Below, piece by piece: positions 10,059-21,918 of a stretch of 64,000 nucleotides of DNA. Positions within the stretch are counted from its first letter, which is position 1; each line of letters begins with the position of its first letter. A model generated the notes under the pieces. It searched no databases. It was not told where the DNA came from and saw only the letters and a program-made list of their open reading frames with translations. The DNA is taken from assembly GCA_002099365.1 (NCBI GenBank), contig MSED01000014.1, forward strand, positions 1,550,001-1,614,000. Direction: 5' to 3'. Source of the DNA: Phialophora verrucosa. Its lineage: Eukaryota; Ascomycota; Eurotiomycetes; Chaetothyriales; Herpotrichiellaceae. A program made the position numbers and the translations under genes.

Positions 10059-11661
10059 TCAAGGCGCCGTACTGGTGGCCGGAGGGGACGACCCACAACT
10101 GGACCCTGTCAAACTGACGTTGTCGATGGCGAAGTCGATCTCCGTCCCATCCTCCAGACCCGAACAATCCCAGTCGAAGAGCAGGGTCGAGTCCGGACAA
10201 GGGGGCACGAAGACAAAACCCCGAATTGAGCCCCAGGCTGGCTGCGCGGTTCCGATAAATCCGATGAGATCATTGATGCCTTCCCCACCCAGGAAGACGG
10301 ACAGGGAGCAAGGTGCGGCAACTCCATCATTAATGGCCGAGGAGTAGGGGATACTGTAATCAAAGCTCAGAGTGTACTCTGATCCGGGGACGAGGGCCGT
10401 GAGATCTTGAGACACGGACACTAGTTCCACGTTCGTACCGGGCAATACACTGGATGCAAGCCGTTGATATCAGCGGCTGAGAAAGATTGAACTCGCGGAC
10501 CAACAGATCCGTGAACCATGTGCATAGGGTAGGTAGGGTAGGGATACGTACACGAACTTGAAGCCATCAGGCGTGGAATAGCCGGTGGGACTACCATTGA
10601 CATCGAAGAACGCCGGGCCGCTGAGGTTCCAACCACCGCTCGTGATCCCGGGCGTCAGGGTGTCGGCGTTGGGGACGTCTTCAAAACCGCCATCAGTGAC
10701 GACCTCGACGTTCTGCCGACGTTAGTGGTTAGCCCTTCGGGATGTTTCATTCACGTTAGAGACAGTAGAGGCGTACCGGTGTTACAGTCGGACACGCCGA
10801 GGTTGGGCAACTGCTTGTTGTTGTTGTGGTGGTGGTGGTGGTGGTGGTGGTGGTAGTAGTAGTAGTTGTCGTCGTGGTAGTGGTTGCCGTGGTCGTGGTC
10901 GTGGAGGTCGTGGTGGAAGTTGTAGTCAACGATGTTGAACTGGTCATCGAAGTCGAGGTTGTGGTTGGAGAGGAGCTAGAGCTTGTTGAGCTTGACAATG
11001 CGGTCGTCGTGGTTGAGGTTGTCGTGGTTGAGGTTGTCGTGGAAGAGGTACTAGAAGTTGTGGAGCTCGACACGGAAGAGGTGGTGCTCGTTATACTCGT
11101 CGACGCAGTAGGAGAGCTTGACACGCTAGCTGTCGTCGACGTCGTGGCAGACGATGTTGTCACACTCCACGTTGACGACGTAGTGGATCTATTTCTTGTG
11201 CTTAGCCAAGAATGTGTAGTAGGGTAGCTTCCGGTACTGCTCGGAGTTGCGGACAGGCTTATAGAATTAGTCTGTGCTATGCTCGCCTGTGAATGGCTCC
11301 AACCAGTGGTCGTGATGCTCGAGGTTGCCTCGGACAAAGTACTCCGGTGCACCCACGTATGGTCATTGGTTGCGGGAGATGAAGTGGCAAATGAATGGTG
11401 CGGCTTCGACGCCGTGTTTGATATCGCGATTGTTTTGACTGGGGAGGAAGAAGCATGTCCGAGATGGCCGCCGTGTTCTGACGCATGCGACGTCGGCAAA
11501 GAATGGCCAGGCCCTTTCTGGGGAGAGGTACAAGGGCAAACGAAATGGGTGTTGGTGATGGTCGTCGTCACCACCTCCAAATCTTTCCAATCGGTCAGTG
11601 TCTGCCCATGGCATAACCCGATGGCGCCAGCAACGATGGTGGCCCAGAATACTCCCTTCAT
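10059..11661 (-). CDS. Secreted Thr/Ser-rich mucin-like protein with C-terminal carbohydrate-binding-like domain
   Basis: Three exons on the minus strand: 11661-10777, 10712-10552 and 10449-10059, which join in phase to 478 residues. The start at 11661 gives a signal peptide (MKGVFWATIVAGAIGLCHGQ). Then comes a long low-complexity region (about residues 80-285) dominated by Thr and Ser and ending in an almost pure Thr run encoded by ACC/ACA/ACT repeats. Such regions are heavily O-mannosylated and act as stalks at the cell wall. The last 180 residues begin VVTDGGFED and include YTLSFDYSIPYSSA and IDFAIDNVSLTG. This is the pattern of fungal jelly-roll domains related to CBM4/9. No GPI signal or membrane anchor is visible. 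Likely an extracellular or wall-associated adhesin-type protein; ligand unknown. Confidence 0.75.
10820..11170. repeat. Degenerate trinucleotide tract coding poly-Thr/Ser
   Basis: A GTG/GTT/GTC-type array on the plus strand (ACC/AAC/GAC on the coding strand), nearly pure between 10824 and 10880 and more diverged to about 11170. It encodes the Thr/Ser stalk of the secreted protein and is likely length-variable between strains. Confidence 0.7.
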
Positions 11662-12788
11662 CCTGAAGGCGCCGAAGCTAAGATCGGCCGAAATGAATGG
11701 ACGGCGACAAGATGTCACCAGAAGCGAATGGACGGGCCCAACAGGGCCAAGTAAACAACACAGTAAATACACGTCAAGAATCTCAAGAAAACATTTTGAG
11801 AAGACGAAGACCTGCGCAGTGAGAAGGACAGCATGTTAAGGGCGCTTCTTCAACTCGACCAAAAACAGCAGGCGATTCCACAAGTAGACGGACGCCAGAC
11901 GATCCTCAGCTCTCACATACCGACGCCACCAAGACGGCAAACGCGTCGTCGACTGCCGTCTGCTCGTTGCTGCGCGTGTGGCTGGACTCCCGGCCAAGTT
12001 CGCTTCGGGAAGGTCGATAGCGGACCAAACGTGGCTAGTTGCTGTCCTAGGCGATCAGACCCGCAATGAAAGGGGGAATCACCATGCCCCCTTAGCTGCG
12101 AGTACGTGGAGTTCGACTACTTTCCTGCCTTTCCAAAGATGCCGACGGATCTTGGAAAAAGCTTGAGGCTCTGAAGCCTCGTAGTGATGATTCTTGTTGC
12201 GACCGCGTTTCGGAGGCCTCAAATCGTGGATTTGTTGATTGGTATGCCCATTCTCATCATGTATGCATCCTATACTCACTCCGAATGCGGGAAGGCAACG
12301 TCAATCTGGGCGACGACCTTCGACCAGGTAGAGCCCAAGGAGACGGACACAGCAGGCATATCTGGGTTGAATTACTGTACCACTACTCCCTATGTAAGTC
12401 GGCAAGGAAAGGGAGAGTTGCCAAAGAGCTGGTGGGACACTGACCCGCTTAGTCATGCGTCCGCCCTAGGCCTGTCTGGGAATCAACCAATAGGCAAGTG
12501 CTGCCACCCAGGTCCCTCACGTGATCTCTATGTCTCTCAGACGTGACGGGAAGGTCAGCCGGGGAAACTGGAATGACGTCACAAAGCGTGTCACAGGCGC
12601 GCACGCGTTTGAGTTGCGCTCGGAATATTTAGAGGCCTTCATCACCACACAATAGTCAGGCGTCGTCCCCGTCCCCTCGGAATTCATCTTGTCTCCCGAA
12701 TCGAGTGCTGGGCTAGGGCAAATTTGCCGCCATCTTCGTAGCGGCTGTGAATCCGAGTCCAGCCGTGACTGCTACGTAAACAGCATGT
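11662..12788. other. Intergenic, no gene recognised
   Basis: About 1.1 kb upstream of the secreted-protein gene and downstream of FOX2. Short open frames exist but show no family features. A small perfect stem (GAGGCT ctga AGCCTC) lies at 12166-12181. The stretch 12590-12720 looks promoter-like but no start follows it on the plus strand. Confidence 0.4.
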
Positions 12789-15667
12789 TCACAATTTGGA
12801 AGACCCCTGCAACAGCTCGACCGCCGCATTACTGATGCACGACTTGCCCGTCTCCTTCACCTTCGCCTGGTATATGACCTTGCCTCCCTCTTTCCACATC
12901 TCGGTGACAATGGTCTGACCCGGCAAAACGGTCCCGCTAAATCTCACTTTGATGTTCTTGAACGGACCATATGCCTGGAACACGTGTTTACCACTGATGC
13001 CAAATGTTGCCAGGCCGTGGAGGATTGGAACCTTAAATCCACCGGCGGCCGAGAATTTGGGATCGATATGCAGTGGATTACGGTCGCCCATCAAGCGGTA
13101 CAGCGCTGCCAGGTCGTCCGACGTCTTTTCCGCGACGACCTTGTCTGGTGCGCGAGACGGCGGGGTGTTCGCCGCTGTCGAGGCACCACGGTCGGAAGGT
13201 TTCTTCTGACCGCCGAAGTTCCCAGCTCCGCGGATAAAGGCCACATTTTCGTTGTAGAACACGGGCTTGCCGGCGCTGTCGACCGTGGTGGAGCCTCGCC
13301 GCACCAGCGCCGCGTTCCCTTTGTCCACGACTTCGATCAGATGGGTTTCGGTCTTCAAGGTGCCCGAGGTGGGAATGGGGAACTGCTTGATCTCCAGGTA
13401 TTGCTCGCCGTGGAGAAGCATGCGCTGGTCGTAGTTGGGTACGATGTCCTTCACGTTCCACGGCGTCTTCGCGGTATAGGTGGGCACTATGCCGAAAGTC
13501 GGCAGGACCTGGAAATTCGGAGCATTCTCGTAGACGAGATCCAGGTCGGTCCGATGGGCGCCCATGGAGATGTTGTAGAGGATGACGTCCCGGTCGTCGT
13601 AAGTGTAGGTGGATGGAGTGGGTTTCATTGACATGGCTTCCTGAATCTTGGCGATATATTTGCGGTTGGCACGGTTCTCCTGCGATAAAGCCCCGGCCTG
13701 TAGCTGGTGAGTTCCTGGATCAACGGCATTTGTCATTACCACAACTTACAATCTTCGGGTTCTTCAGCACATTTCCCATGGTGTACTTGCTTCCTTCTTG
13801 TGGCGTGTCTGGATTGTCTGCTTGGCCGTTGTCGAAGTTGCAGATTTCCGAGAAGGCCTGTCGCTTGCATCAGCAGCAATATCTCAGCTCACCGTTGCAG
13901 ATCACTCACCTCGGCAACTTGTTCAGCGCTCGGCACACCCTTGTCGTGCTCGAAATCGACGCCTCTGGCTCGCTGCCAACGCGTGGCGCCGATCCATCCG
14001 CAACCGGACTCGAATATCTGTCCCGTGGCTGGTGGCCTCTCGCTGCAAAGTGCGGCAACGAGCGGTGCGACGTAATCTGGCTTGACCAGTCGGACATTCT
14101 CTTCGGGCCAGACTGTGCGAGTCATATTGGTCCCGGCGGTTGGAGCCAGCGTGTTGACGACTATGTTGTACTTGGCTCCTTCCCGAGCGATGGTTTTCGT
14201 GAAGCCGACAATGCCGCACTTCTACGACAAGAATCAATGGCTGCGCTTCGACAGGTATGAAGACAGACTTACCGCGGCTGCATAGTTCGCTTGACCGAAA
14301 TTGCCATATATGCCGGAGGTGCTGGTGACGTTGACAATACGCCCGTATCTCTGCTTCAGCATGACAGGGAAGGCAGCTCTTGTGATCAAATACGTTCCAC
14401 GCAGGTGGATGTTCATCACAGTGTACCATTGCTCGTCTGTCATGTTGGTGAAGGCTTTGTCCCCCAAGATTCCGGCATTATTGACCAAGATATCGATGCG
14501 GCCATAAGTCTCTACCACTCTCCGTACAATGGCCTCTCCTTCCTCCACAGACTGTGGCAGAGCCAGAGCTTCGCGTCCGTTTGATTTGATCTCGGCCGCA
14601 ACTTTGTCAGCATCTTTGACGTCGTTGACGGCAACCTTCGCGCCTAGCTGAGCGAACAGCAGACAGTATGCTCTTCCCAATCCAGCACCGCCGCCAGTCA
14701 CCAGGACGACTTGGTCCTTGAAGCTGACTTTCTCGCTCGAATTCGACGTTATCTTAGGCAAGGTCTTGGCCTTCTCGAGCATCTGCAAAATTGGTGCCGG
14801 CTCACTGGGGTGCTCCGCACCGGTCCAGTCTACGATTTTGCCCCAGTTCTCGAGCACTACCTCGGCCGTCAAGGATTCCGGGTTGGTGAGAAATCCTTTG
14901 CTGCGCTCCCATCGGATCTTGCTGTAATGGCCCGCGGCAGCCTCGAAAATGCTTCCACTTTCCCGGCACGTCTCGTTGACCAAAACAGCAACGAGCGGGA
15001 CAACCCAGTCTGGCTTCATGACTTCCATCATGTCCTGGGTCCACACCGTTTGGGTGAGCCTGCTGGCTGCACCAGGCGCCAGCACGTTGCAGGTGATGTT
15101 GTACTTCGCTCCCTCCTTGGCTAGGGTCTCGCTAAATCCGACCAGGGCCATCTTGGCAGCGGCGTAATTGCTCTGGCCAAAGTTGCCAAAGAGGCCAGAC
15201 GAGGACGACGTGTTGATGATCCTGCCGTATCTTTGCTTGCGCATGTATGGCCACGCTGCACGGGCTGTTTTGAAGGCCCCGTGAACGTGCACGTCCATAA
15301 TGATGTCCCAGTCCTCATGTTTCATGTTCCGCAACGTGATGTCTCGGAGAATGCCGGCGTTGTTGATGAGAATGTCGACTCTGCCGAATGCATCGATGGC
15401 CGTCTTCACGATCCTGTCCCCATGCTGCACTGGGTCGTAGTTGGCCACAGCAATACCGCCAGCGTCTCGAATTGCCTTGACGACGACATCTGCGACCCTC
15501 GCATCGCCCGCGCCACCAGCGTCTTTGCCATTGAAAGACCCGCCGAGGTCGTTGACCACAACCTTGGCACCGCGCGAGGCTAGGAACAAGGCGTATTGCT
15601 TGCCTAGCCCGTTGCCGGCACCAGTGACGATGGCGACCTGGTTATCGTACCGCAGTTGAGAAGCCAT
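12789..15667 (-). CDS. FOX2: Peroxisomal multifunctional beta-oxidation enzyme: (3R)-hydroxyacyl-CoA dehydrogenase / enoyl-CoA hydratase 2
   Basis: Four exons, all in phase: 15667-14273, 14221-13910, 13857-13750 and 13697-12789, giving 907 residues, the usual size. Domains in order are SDR domain A (VTGAGNGLG near residue 15, active-site NYAAAK), SDR domain B (VTGGGAGLG, NYAAA|K) and a C-terminal hot-dog hydratase 2 domain with GDRNPLHIDP and ILHGLATFG. The protein ends in SKL, a perfect peroxisomal targeting signal type 1. It hydrates trans-2-enoyl-CoA to (3R)-hydroxyacyl-CoA and oxidises that to 3-ketoacyl-CoA in peroxisomal fatty-acid breakdown. The first intron splits the YxxxK motif of the second SDR domain. 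A CCTCGG fatty-acid-response motif lies 112 bp upstream. Identity is very secure. Confidence 0.97.
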
Positions 15668-17456
15668 GTTTGTTTGCAATGTGCCTCATACCACATAGCT
15701 AGAAGTCAATCGACCCGGGGGTGCGATGGGATGGGACGTTAAAGAACGAAGTCGGTCTCGGTTGTAAGCATCCACGGACCGAGGCACACCTTCCACTGGG
15801 GAGGGGTCCCGCTTAAAGGGGGCCACGGAGCAGCACTGGGGTCAGGTAGCAGGCTCCCGGCTCCTGCAGTCGACCGTACTGGGAAGTGGTCGGCCGTACG
15901 AGGTATATCTCTCCGCATTCTATCCCCCGCACTCCCGCCCACCGGCTACCCGCCAATATTTATTTCACGCTTAATCTAGCACAACCCTGACAACTTGCGC
16001 GCTCGGGTCAGTCATATCCCAAGCTGCATCTGTTGGAACTCCCGTAGCCGAACCGAGTACTTGAGGCCAGGCGCCGCGACAGAAGGGCCACACTACGCTT
16101 CACCCATCTTGTGTCCCAACCTGACACAACAACCCGCTGGTCCCGTCTGAAAATAACCCCAGCTGTACGCAGCGAGCTGGAGGACCATTTTGTCTTAGGG
16201 AGGATGGGAGGATTTCAGGCCTGTCCGGAAGACTGAGCTTTTCACGCAAAGGGTAGTATATCGCACGCAGGCTAATTCATCCTCGAAATATGTCGCAGTT
16301 GTGCATTATGTCCTGAACGACTGCCATATATATCCACTGCGGAGGCCGCACTGGTGCACAGATAGTTCTACTTACAGTCCTTTGCGTCGACCAGAAGCTT
16401 TCAACGTTACTGCACCAGCCGCATTTGGAGAGTTACCATTGGCGGAAGACTCATCGCAGCTCTTACTTTGCGTGTCGAAGACCATACCACAAGCACTGGT
16501 GTGCAATCCCGTACCACATTGCTCCCGTCCTCAAGAATTGCTGGGCATGTGGGATGGGTCTGCCCGCAGAAGCAAGTCGATTCCAGGTGGTCGACTTTGA
16601 TCTTCATGGTTCCCAAGAAAGCTGGAATGCGGAAAATGCAGCCTAGCGTACATAACTTGCTGGTGTGCGGCTGTGATGAGGTGCTACTTTACCAAAGTAG
16701 GATGGAATACGAGAACGAAGAGTGCAGGAGTAAAGCGCAGCACAAGCCTGCTCAGTTAAGAAAGGACCTTGTACGACTACTCATCGAACGGCAGAGATGG
16801 ACTAACAAACAAATTCCGTCATGGAAAAGTATACTCGTAAAGCGGCATTACGTCCCGGGTCCTTCATGATGTGCTTGGTATGGCGCCTCGCGACGCAACT
16901 TTGCTGAAATTCCGTTGTCAGACATCCTCGTCAAGCGTCTCTCCCAAACTGACCATTTGGACACAATCGCATTTTATGACATGCCGTGGTGATTGCAACT
17001 CACGTTCCAAAGTCGAATGTAAATATGCGTGCCGTGAACCATTAGGTAACAGTATGCAGCTGTGCCCGAGCTTGAGATGGTGACCACTCACTGGTGTCAC
17101 AGTAAGTTTACGGCTCGCGGGCGTCATGGAGTTGAAACGTCGGTGATGTCGTCATAATTTCGACACTGAGATCACGGATTGACAGGGCGACTGGTAACGG
17201 GCGGTGGTCCACGGTAATTAGGAATTCGCTGATTGCATTCTCTCTACGGCTGTTGATGCGAAGAGATCGGATCATCTCAACCTCATCTCCCATCGGCATC
17301 GCATCAGCTCGACTTCTACAGTAACTACTACAGTGACTCTGGCTTTGTACACTCTACACACCACACTACAAACGAAACCACATCACACCACATCACATCA
17401 GGGCAACCCTTTCTACGCTCAGTGCTCCCTATATACACGCCACCCCTCCACGAACA
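15668..17456. other. Intergenic, FOX2 promoter and unassigned sequence
   Basis: About 1.8 kb between the divergent FOX2 gene and the small mitochondrial-type gene. Open frames between 16300 and 16870, including some Cys-rich ones, match no family I know and overlap one another on both strands. Apart from the CCTCGG motif near FOX2, I see no supported feature. Confidence 0.4.
15779..15784 (-). promoter_or_regulatory. Possible FarA/FarB fatty-acid response element
   Basis: CCTCGG reads on the coding strand of FOX2, 112 bp before its start codon. CCTCGG is the core bound by FarA and FarB at Aspergillus beta-oxidation genes. Only one copy was found in the proximal 600 bp. Confidence 0.4.
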
Positions 17457-17867
17457 ATGCCTCGTCTCCCAACCTGCGTCCTGAGCCCCCGTGCCCTGCC
17501 TACCTCTGTCCTCCTCCGACAACCGCACCGCCTCCTCTCGACAAGCTGCCGTCTCTCCTCTTCAGACGGAGGCCAACACTCCGAACCCTCCTCCACGGAC
17601 GCCAAATCCAGCACCCGCGCCCAAGACACGGGCCCAGGCTGGGGCGGCCGTCAGGGCCGCGACCACGCCGTCAAGAGACCGCCGTACGACGTGCATGCGG
17701 AGGCCGCCCAGGAAGGGATGAAGGAACACGAGCAGGGCAAAGAGGGCAGTGACGCCATCTCGCGCAAGGATGAGCGGAAGAACCAGCAGAAGGCCAAGGA
17801 GGAGTTTCCCGAGTCGCCCGTGGTGATCGGGATGAACGAGGAGAGAGGGTCGAAGGACAACTTTTGA
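17457..17867 (+). CDS. Small conserved mitochondrial-type protein of unknown function
   Basis: A single exon of 136 residues. The N-terminus is rich in Arg, Ser and Leu without acidic residues for about 35 positions, like a mitochondrial presequence. The rest is hydrophilic and highly charged, with a Lys/Glu-rich helix and a C-terminal PVVIGMNEERG block. I recall this block from short conserved proteins of Pezizomycotina, without a known role. It is convergent with the GTPase gene, whose stop lies 245 bp downstream. Function is not assigned. Confidence 0.7.
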   Translation: MPRLPTCVLSPRALPTSVLLRQPHRLLSTSCRLSSSDGGQHSEPSSTDAKSSTRAQDTGPGWGGRQGRDHAVKRPPYDVHAEAAQEGMKEHEQGKEGSDAISRKDERKNQQKAKEEFPESPVVIGMNEERGSKDNF

Positions 17868-18112
17868 GGCAGGTGGCGACGACCAGTTCGAAGTTAGCCA
17901 AACTGCCCGAAAAACAGGCAAAAAGGGAACAACAAGAGCATTACATGTGGCGTTCAAGATTGCACAATGGCATGTGGTGTGGACGAGATTGGTACGGGGA
18001 ATGGAAAATCTCGTGTCCAATCCACCCGTTGAGTAACTCGTAGCTTTTTTCATGTCATGCTTTCATGGTTTCATTGCTCCGTAGCAAATCGTCGCTGTCG
18101 TTACTCTGTTCG

Positions 18113-19575
18113 TCACCGCCCGACGTGAAATGACAGGATGTCGTTCTTCCCCACCTCGATGATCGAGTCCTCTGCGACTCTCCTCCCTCCGTCGCCTTCG
18201 ACGAAAGCGATAGGCGCATCGCCCATGACTTTCCTCGCCACGTCGGCCACGGTACTCCCCTTCTTGACGAGCACGCAGTCTCTGAACACCGCTGCCGTGC
18301 CGGCCGAGGCCGAGCCCGAGCCGTAGGTGTGGATGTTCTTCACGGGGAACACGGGCACAAGGCCCAGCAAGGCGGCCGCTCTGCTCAGCACCTGTACCAC
18401 GCCGGTACTGCCGAAGCGGTAGAGTACCATGTCCTTGAGATTCTCTATTCGCTGCGCTAGCTTGTCGTCCATCTCTTTCAATCCTCCCCCTTCGGGATCT
18501 CCCTGCTCGATCAAGTCCTCCCGCGTGTCCAAGTACTCGGCTCCTTCCTTGTACTTGATGTAGCCCTGCTTTGCGAGGCGGCGTAGGAAAACCTCGGATA
18601 TGGCGCTGCAGAGAACGATGCTGTCGGCGGGTTGCTGCTTTGCAATCTTGGCAATGTTCCGATCCGCGTCCGGGTGGTCGATCTTGTTGAGCGCGAGGAC
18701 GGTCGGGAACTTCTCGTCGGTAAAGGCATTGACCACCTTCAGGATGGTCTCGTCGCTCCATTCCTCCAGCGGCTGCTTGAGCTGGAGCTTGTCCAGCGTC
18801 CGCGCCACGACCGCACTGTTGCTGCCGTAGCCGGAGAATTGGCCCTGGAGCGTCTCGACGGGGGATGCTTTGACCGCGACGTGCCGGCGCTTGATGCTCC
18901 CCCACTTGTCCATCAGATTGCCTTGGATCCATCGCACGATCTCGCCGCGCAGCCATTCGACGTCGACGCTGGGATCGTAGCCTCGCGTGGCTTTGCCCTC
19001 TGCGTCCGTGGTGCCGCTGACATCGACGACGTGGATCAGCGCATCCGCATGGCGAAGATCGTCCAAGAATTTGTTTCCCAGCCCTTTGCCCTCGTGCGCA
19101 CCCGGGACCAGCCCCGCGACGTCGAGGAGTTCTATGGGCACCGATCTTTTCCCATCGACGCAGGAGCCGTAGTTGGGCCGGCACTTGTCGGTCAGGCCTT
19201 TGCGCTTGCACGCGCAGTCGACCTGGAGATAGCCTACAGCTCGCTGGGGGTCGATCGTCGTGAATCTGAGAAAAATCCAAATTTAGCCCAGCTACTGGTT
19301 ACCGCGCGCGCCGGCCGAGAGGGTGTGGTTTCTTACGGGAAATTGCCTGCGCAGATAATCATCAGCCTGGTGGTCCACCTCCACCTCTTTGCCGGAGAAG
19401 AATCATGGCGCACTGACCGACTTTCGAACTGGCATCCGTCAAACTGGAGGAACTCGGGTAAGCCAGCTGCCGCGACAACGGGGGTATACTAGGCGTGGCG
19501 GGTGTACCTGTTCAGCGTGGTGCTTTTCCCACTCGAAGGTTTCCCTACAAGACCGATGAGAGGATCTCGGGGCAT
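18113..19575 (-). CDS. Obg/YchF-type GTPase (archaeal MJ1332-like) with 10-nt micro-exon
   Basis: Four exons: 19575-19508 (68 nt), 19443-19418 (26 nt), 19346-19337 (10 nt) and 19265-18113. Together they are 1257 nt in perfect phase, 418 residues. Exon 1 gives MPRDPLIGLVGKPSSGKSTT with the P-loop. Exons 2 and 3 supply ...SLTDASSKVG and NFP, and exon 4 continues FTTIDPQRAVGYLQVDC. Further GTPase motifs are DVAGLVPGAHEGKGLGNKFL (G3) and ALNKIDHPD (G4). A C-terminal TGS-like segment follows (about residues 330-418). Proteins of this group are cytosolic, ribosome-associated or stress-related GTPases; the exact role here is unknown. Family identity is very clear, and the micro-exon is needed to keep the conserved sequence continuous. 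Confidence 0.9.
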
Positions 19576-21918
19576 CGTACTCCGTCGGGAGCTGAGAGGG
19601 AGAGGGAGGGAATTTCACTGAAGCAAAGCCAGGGGCGCAGTTTTGCGGGATCAGGAAAAACCTGGTCGCGCGCCTCACTCCGCTTTGGAGACGACGCAGT
19701 CAACTGCAGAAAGCCTGCCGAGTGCGGCGCACACACAGCTGGTCGGGACCATCACACCATGACAACCACTACATATTTGTGGCAGGTCTAAGTAGCTATT
19801 GGTCTATAATAGTAAGTATAGCTTACCGGCTGCAATAGATGCAGTGGTTGTAATGTACCCTGTGCCTGATACTGTAGCTATGCGTGGCCTGCTCGCTCGG
19901 TAAAGTATGTACTGTAGGGCAAGAGCTCCGTGTTAACCTCCGTGTTCAGCGGCGATTCTACGAGTACACCTACCTAAGCTTTGGCACCCACTTACTTGGC
20001 CCCGGACCTTAGCATTTTACTTCTGTACACAGTAAGCATCTTGGCCAGCCATGGACCTGATCAAGTGGCCTCGATGCGACACTGAAGCCTCATGACGAGA
20101 ATGGGGCAGGTGGGCGACTTTTGTGACTTGGAAATTCGTCCCGTACTATTGCAGCTGAGAGGCTTGACGGTCATTTTCCATGTTCCCCTCCGCCAACCCA
20201 ACTTGGGGGGTATTACTTCATCAATTCAACATAAATTCGTCCACAGGAGGCAGCGCAAGAGGGCATTATGGGCAGGACCGCCAATCACGGCATCTGATGG
20301 GACGGAGACATTATCAGGGGGCCGCCGCGAGACCGCAGGTTCGCGATACCTCATACAAACAAAAGACGAGGGAAAGGGTATAACCTCCATGGCGGGTTCC
20401 AACGGCCCTGGGTGCTGCCCACACTCGCCGTGCTCAAATCTCTCTGTGCCGCGCCGCCAGCGACGGGTCATCAAACTCTCTCGTATTATGGATGTGGAAG
20501 GAGAAAGTTCGAGCCCAATCCCGGGGCAACGTCGAAAGTGATGTCGCCGATGCCCCCGTGGAGCACACATCCTTTCCTCTTCCCGAGGATATTGGGATCC
20601 CTGCCCATGGTGACTAACTGGGTCTACGATGAGGCCCCTACGAGGAGAGGTACTATCAGTCACCACGGCGAAACTGAGTAATACCCCCTAGGGACCCCCA
20701 ACCGCTGGATGACTGCCGACAGTCTTGAGGTTTCGGAAAGGGTATTGCATGACAGGACAGGCTGCAGCAACGTGAAAGGTGAGGTCTATCAAATTGAAAA
20801 CGGCACCATGTCGGGGAGGGGGACTCTATTCCCAGGTGCAGAAGGCCGTTCCGTGAAGGCGGCTGAGTCACACTAACGGAACGTTGTTCGAGATTGAATG
20901 GAAGAGCCCAGCAACGACAAGAGTTGGCCTTGAAGGTTCGCTGAAAAGGCCACATGGGAACTCTTCGCCGTAGTAATCGGCTGGTTGGCGGACACTAAGG
21001 ATGCTAGGAAACTGAGGCATGAGGCTGTAGCACAGATTGATTCCTCTCGTTCTTTTGAGTACGGGCGTGGACAAGATTAGGCCAGGACGAGGAAGGTCAC
21101 CCACCATCAGGCAGCAGCGTCCCGACAGATCTCGAGGATCATCTCTCACTGTGGAGCTGCAGGCATCAATTCGTTCATTGTGGGAGAGAGGCGCTGCCTA
21201 GCTCGTTTGCAGCAATAGGAAAACTTGAGTGAAGTACTGTGGAGCGATGAATCCAGGGGATGTAGGGAGGCAAAGCGATAGAAGAGAGTGAATCCATCTA
21301 CTTCACGACGCGCCTGATCTCGGAGGTTCTAGCAAAGGTGTGAATGGGCTTCATAGAACGTTGTTCAATCAAGGCTTACAAGATACTTTCATCTATGCAT
21401 CCGACACTGGGCAAAAGGCTGGGTGATACTGAAACAGTTTCCGTACGGAGCATGGAGTAATCACTCAAGTAAAAAGGAGTCACTGAAATGAGATTCTCTG
21501 AAGAAAGGTCGACACTTGATATACCAGTCAAGTCGCCAATGTTGACCTTAAGAGACACGTGTCTCCGACGAGTTACTCCCGGGACCGACAGATGTACGAG
21601 CGTTTTAGCATCTCGTCGGTGTTCCGAGAACATGTCTGAGATGGAGAAAAATCGGAACCAGTATGAATGCACGCACGTTGCCCCGAATGCTGGTAGTTTG
21701 AAGAACGAGAGTGAGAGGAAATCGAGAGTCTGGCTGGGCTGCTGTGGCCCACTATTGGCTCCAGGATGGGGCTGGGACCCACATCTGTTCTATGCCGAGG
21801 CTGAGCACGTGAATAAAAAAGGGGGGATCCTAATTCCTCGGCCTCGTTACTATTGAATCTGCTTACCTCGTATATGTAGTACAAATGGCGTGTGAAGAAA
21901 AATCAAGCATGCTATCAT
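19576..21918. other. Long intergenic region, no gene recognised
   Basis: About 2.3 kb between the GTPase promoter and the 3' end of the IRC24-like gene. Several open frames of 60-150 codons overlap on both strands but show no conserved motif, signal peptide or consistent codon pattern. No tRNA or transposon hallmark was recognised. Confidence 0.4.

Noticed and set aside
10826..11227. Plus-strand poly-Val frame of 133 codons
   Set aside because: It is the antisense of the Thr-coding trinucleotide tract; the minus strand has a signal peptide and correctly phased introns.
12184..12546. 120-codon plus-strand frame with an early hydrophobic stretch
   Set aside because: The putative signal segment is not followed by a recognisable domain, and the reading is not supported by splice signals.
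16301..16869. Three overlapping frames, some with Cys pairs
   Set aside because: They overlap in all directions, the Cys spacing fits no zinc-ribbon family I know, and there is no conserved start.
18063..19280. 405-codon minus-strand frame over the GTPase gene
   Set aside because: It is Arg-rich and has no motifs; the other minus frame holds all GTPase motifs.
20092..20541. 149-codon plus-strand frame in the 2.3-kb gene-free region
   Set aside because: It is matched by an equally long minus-strand frame, with no hydrophobic pattern, motif or intron signal.
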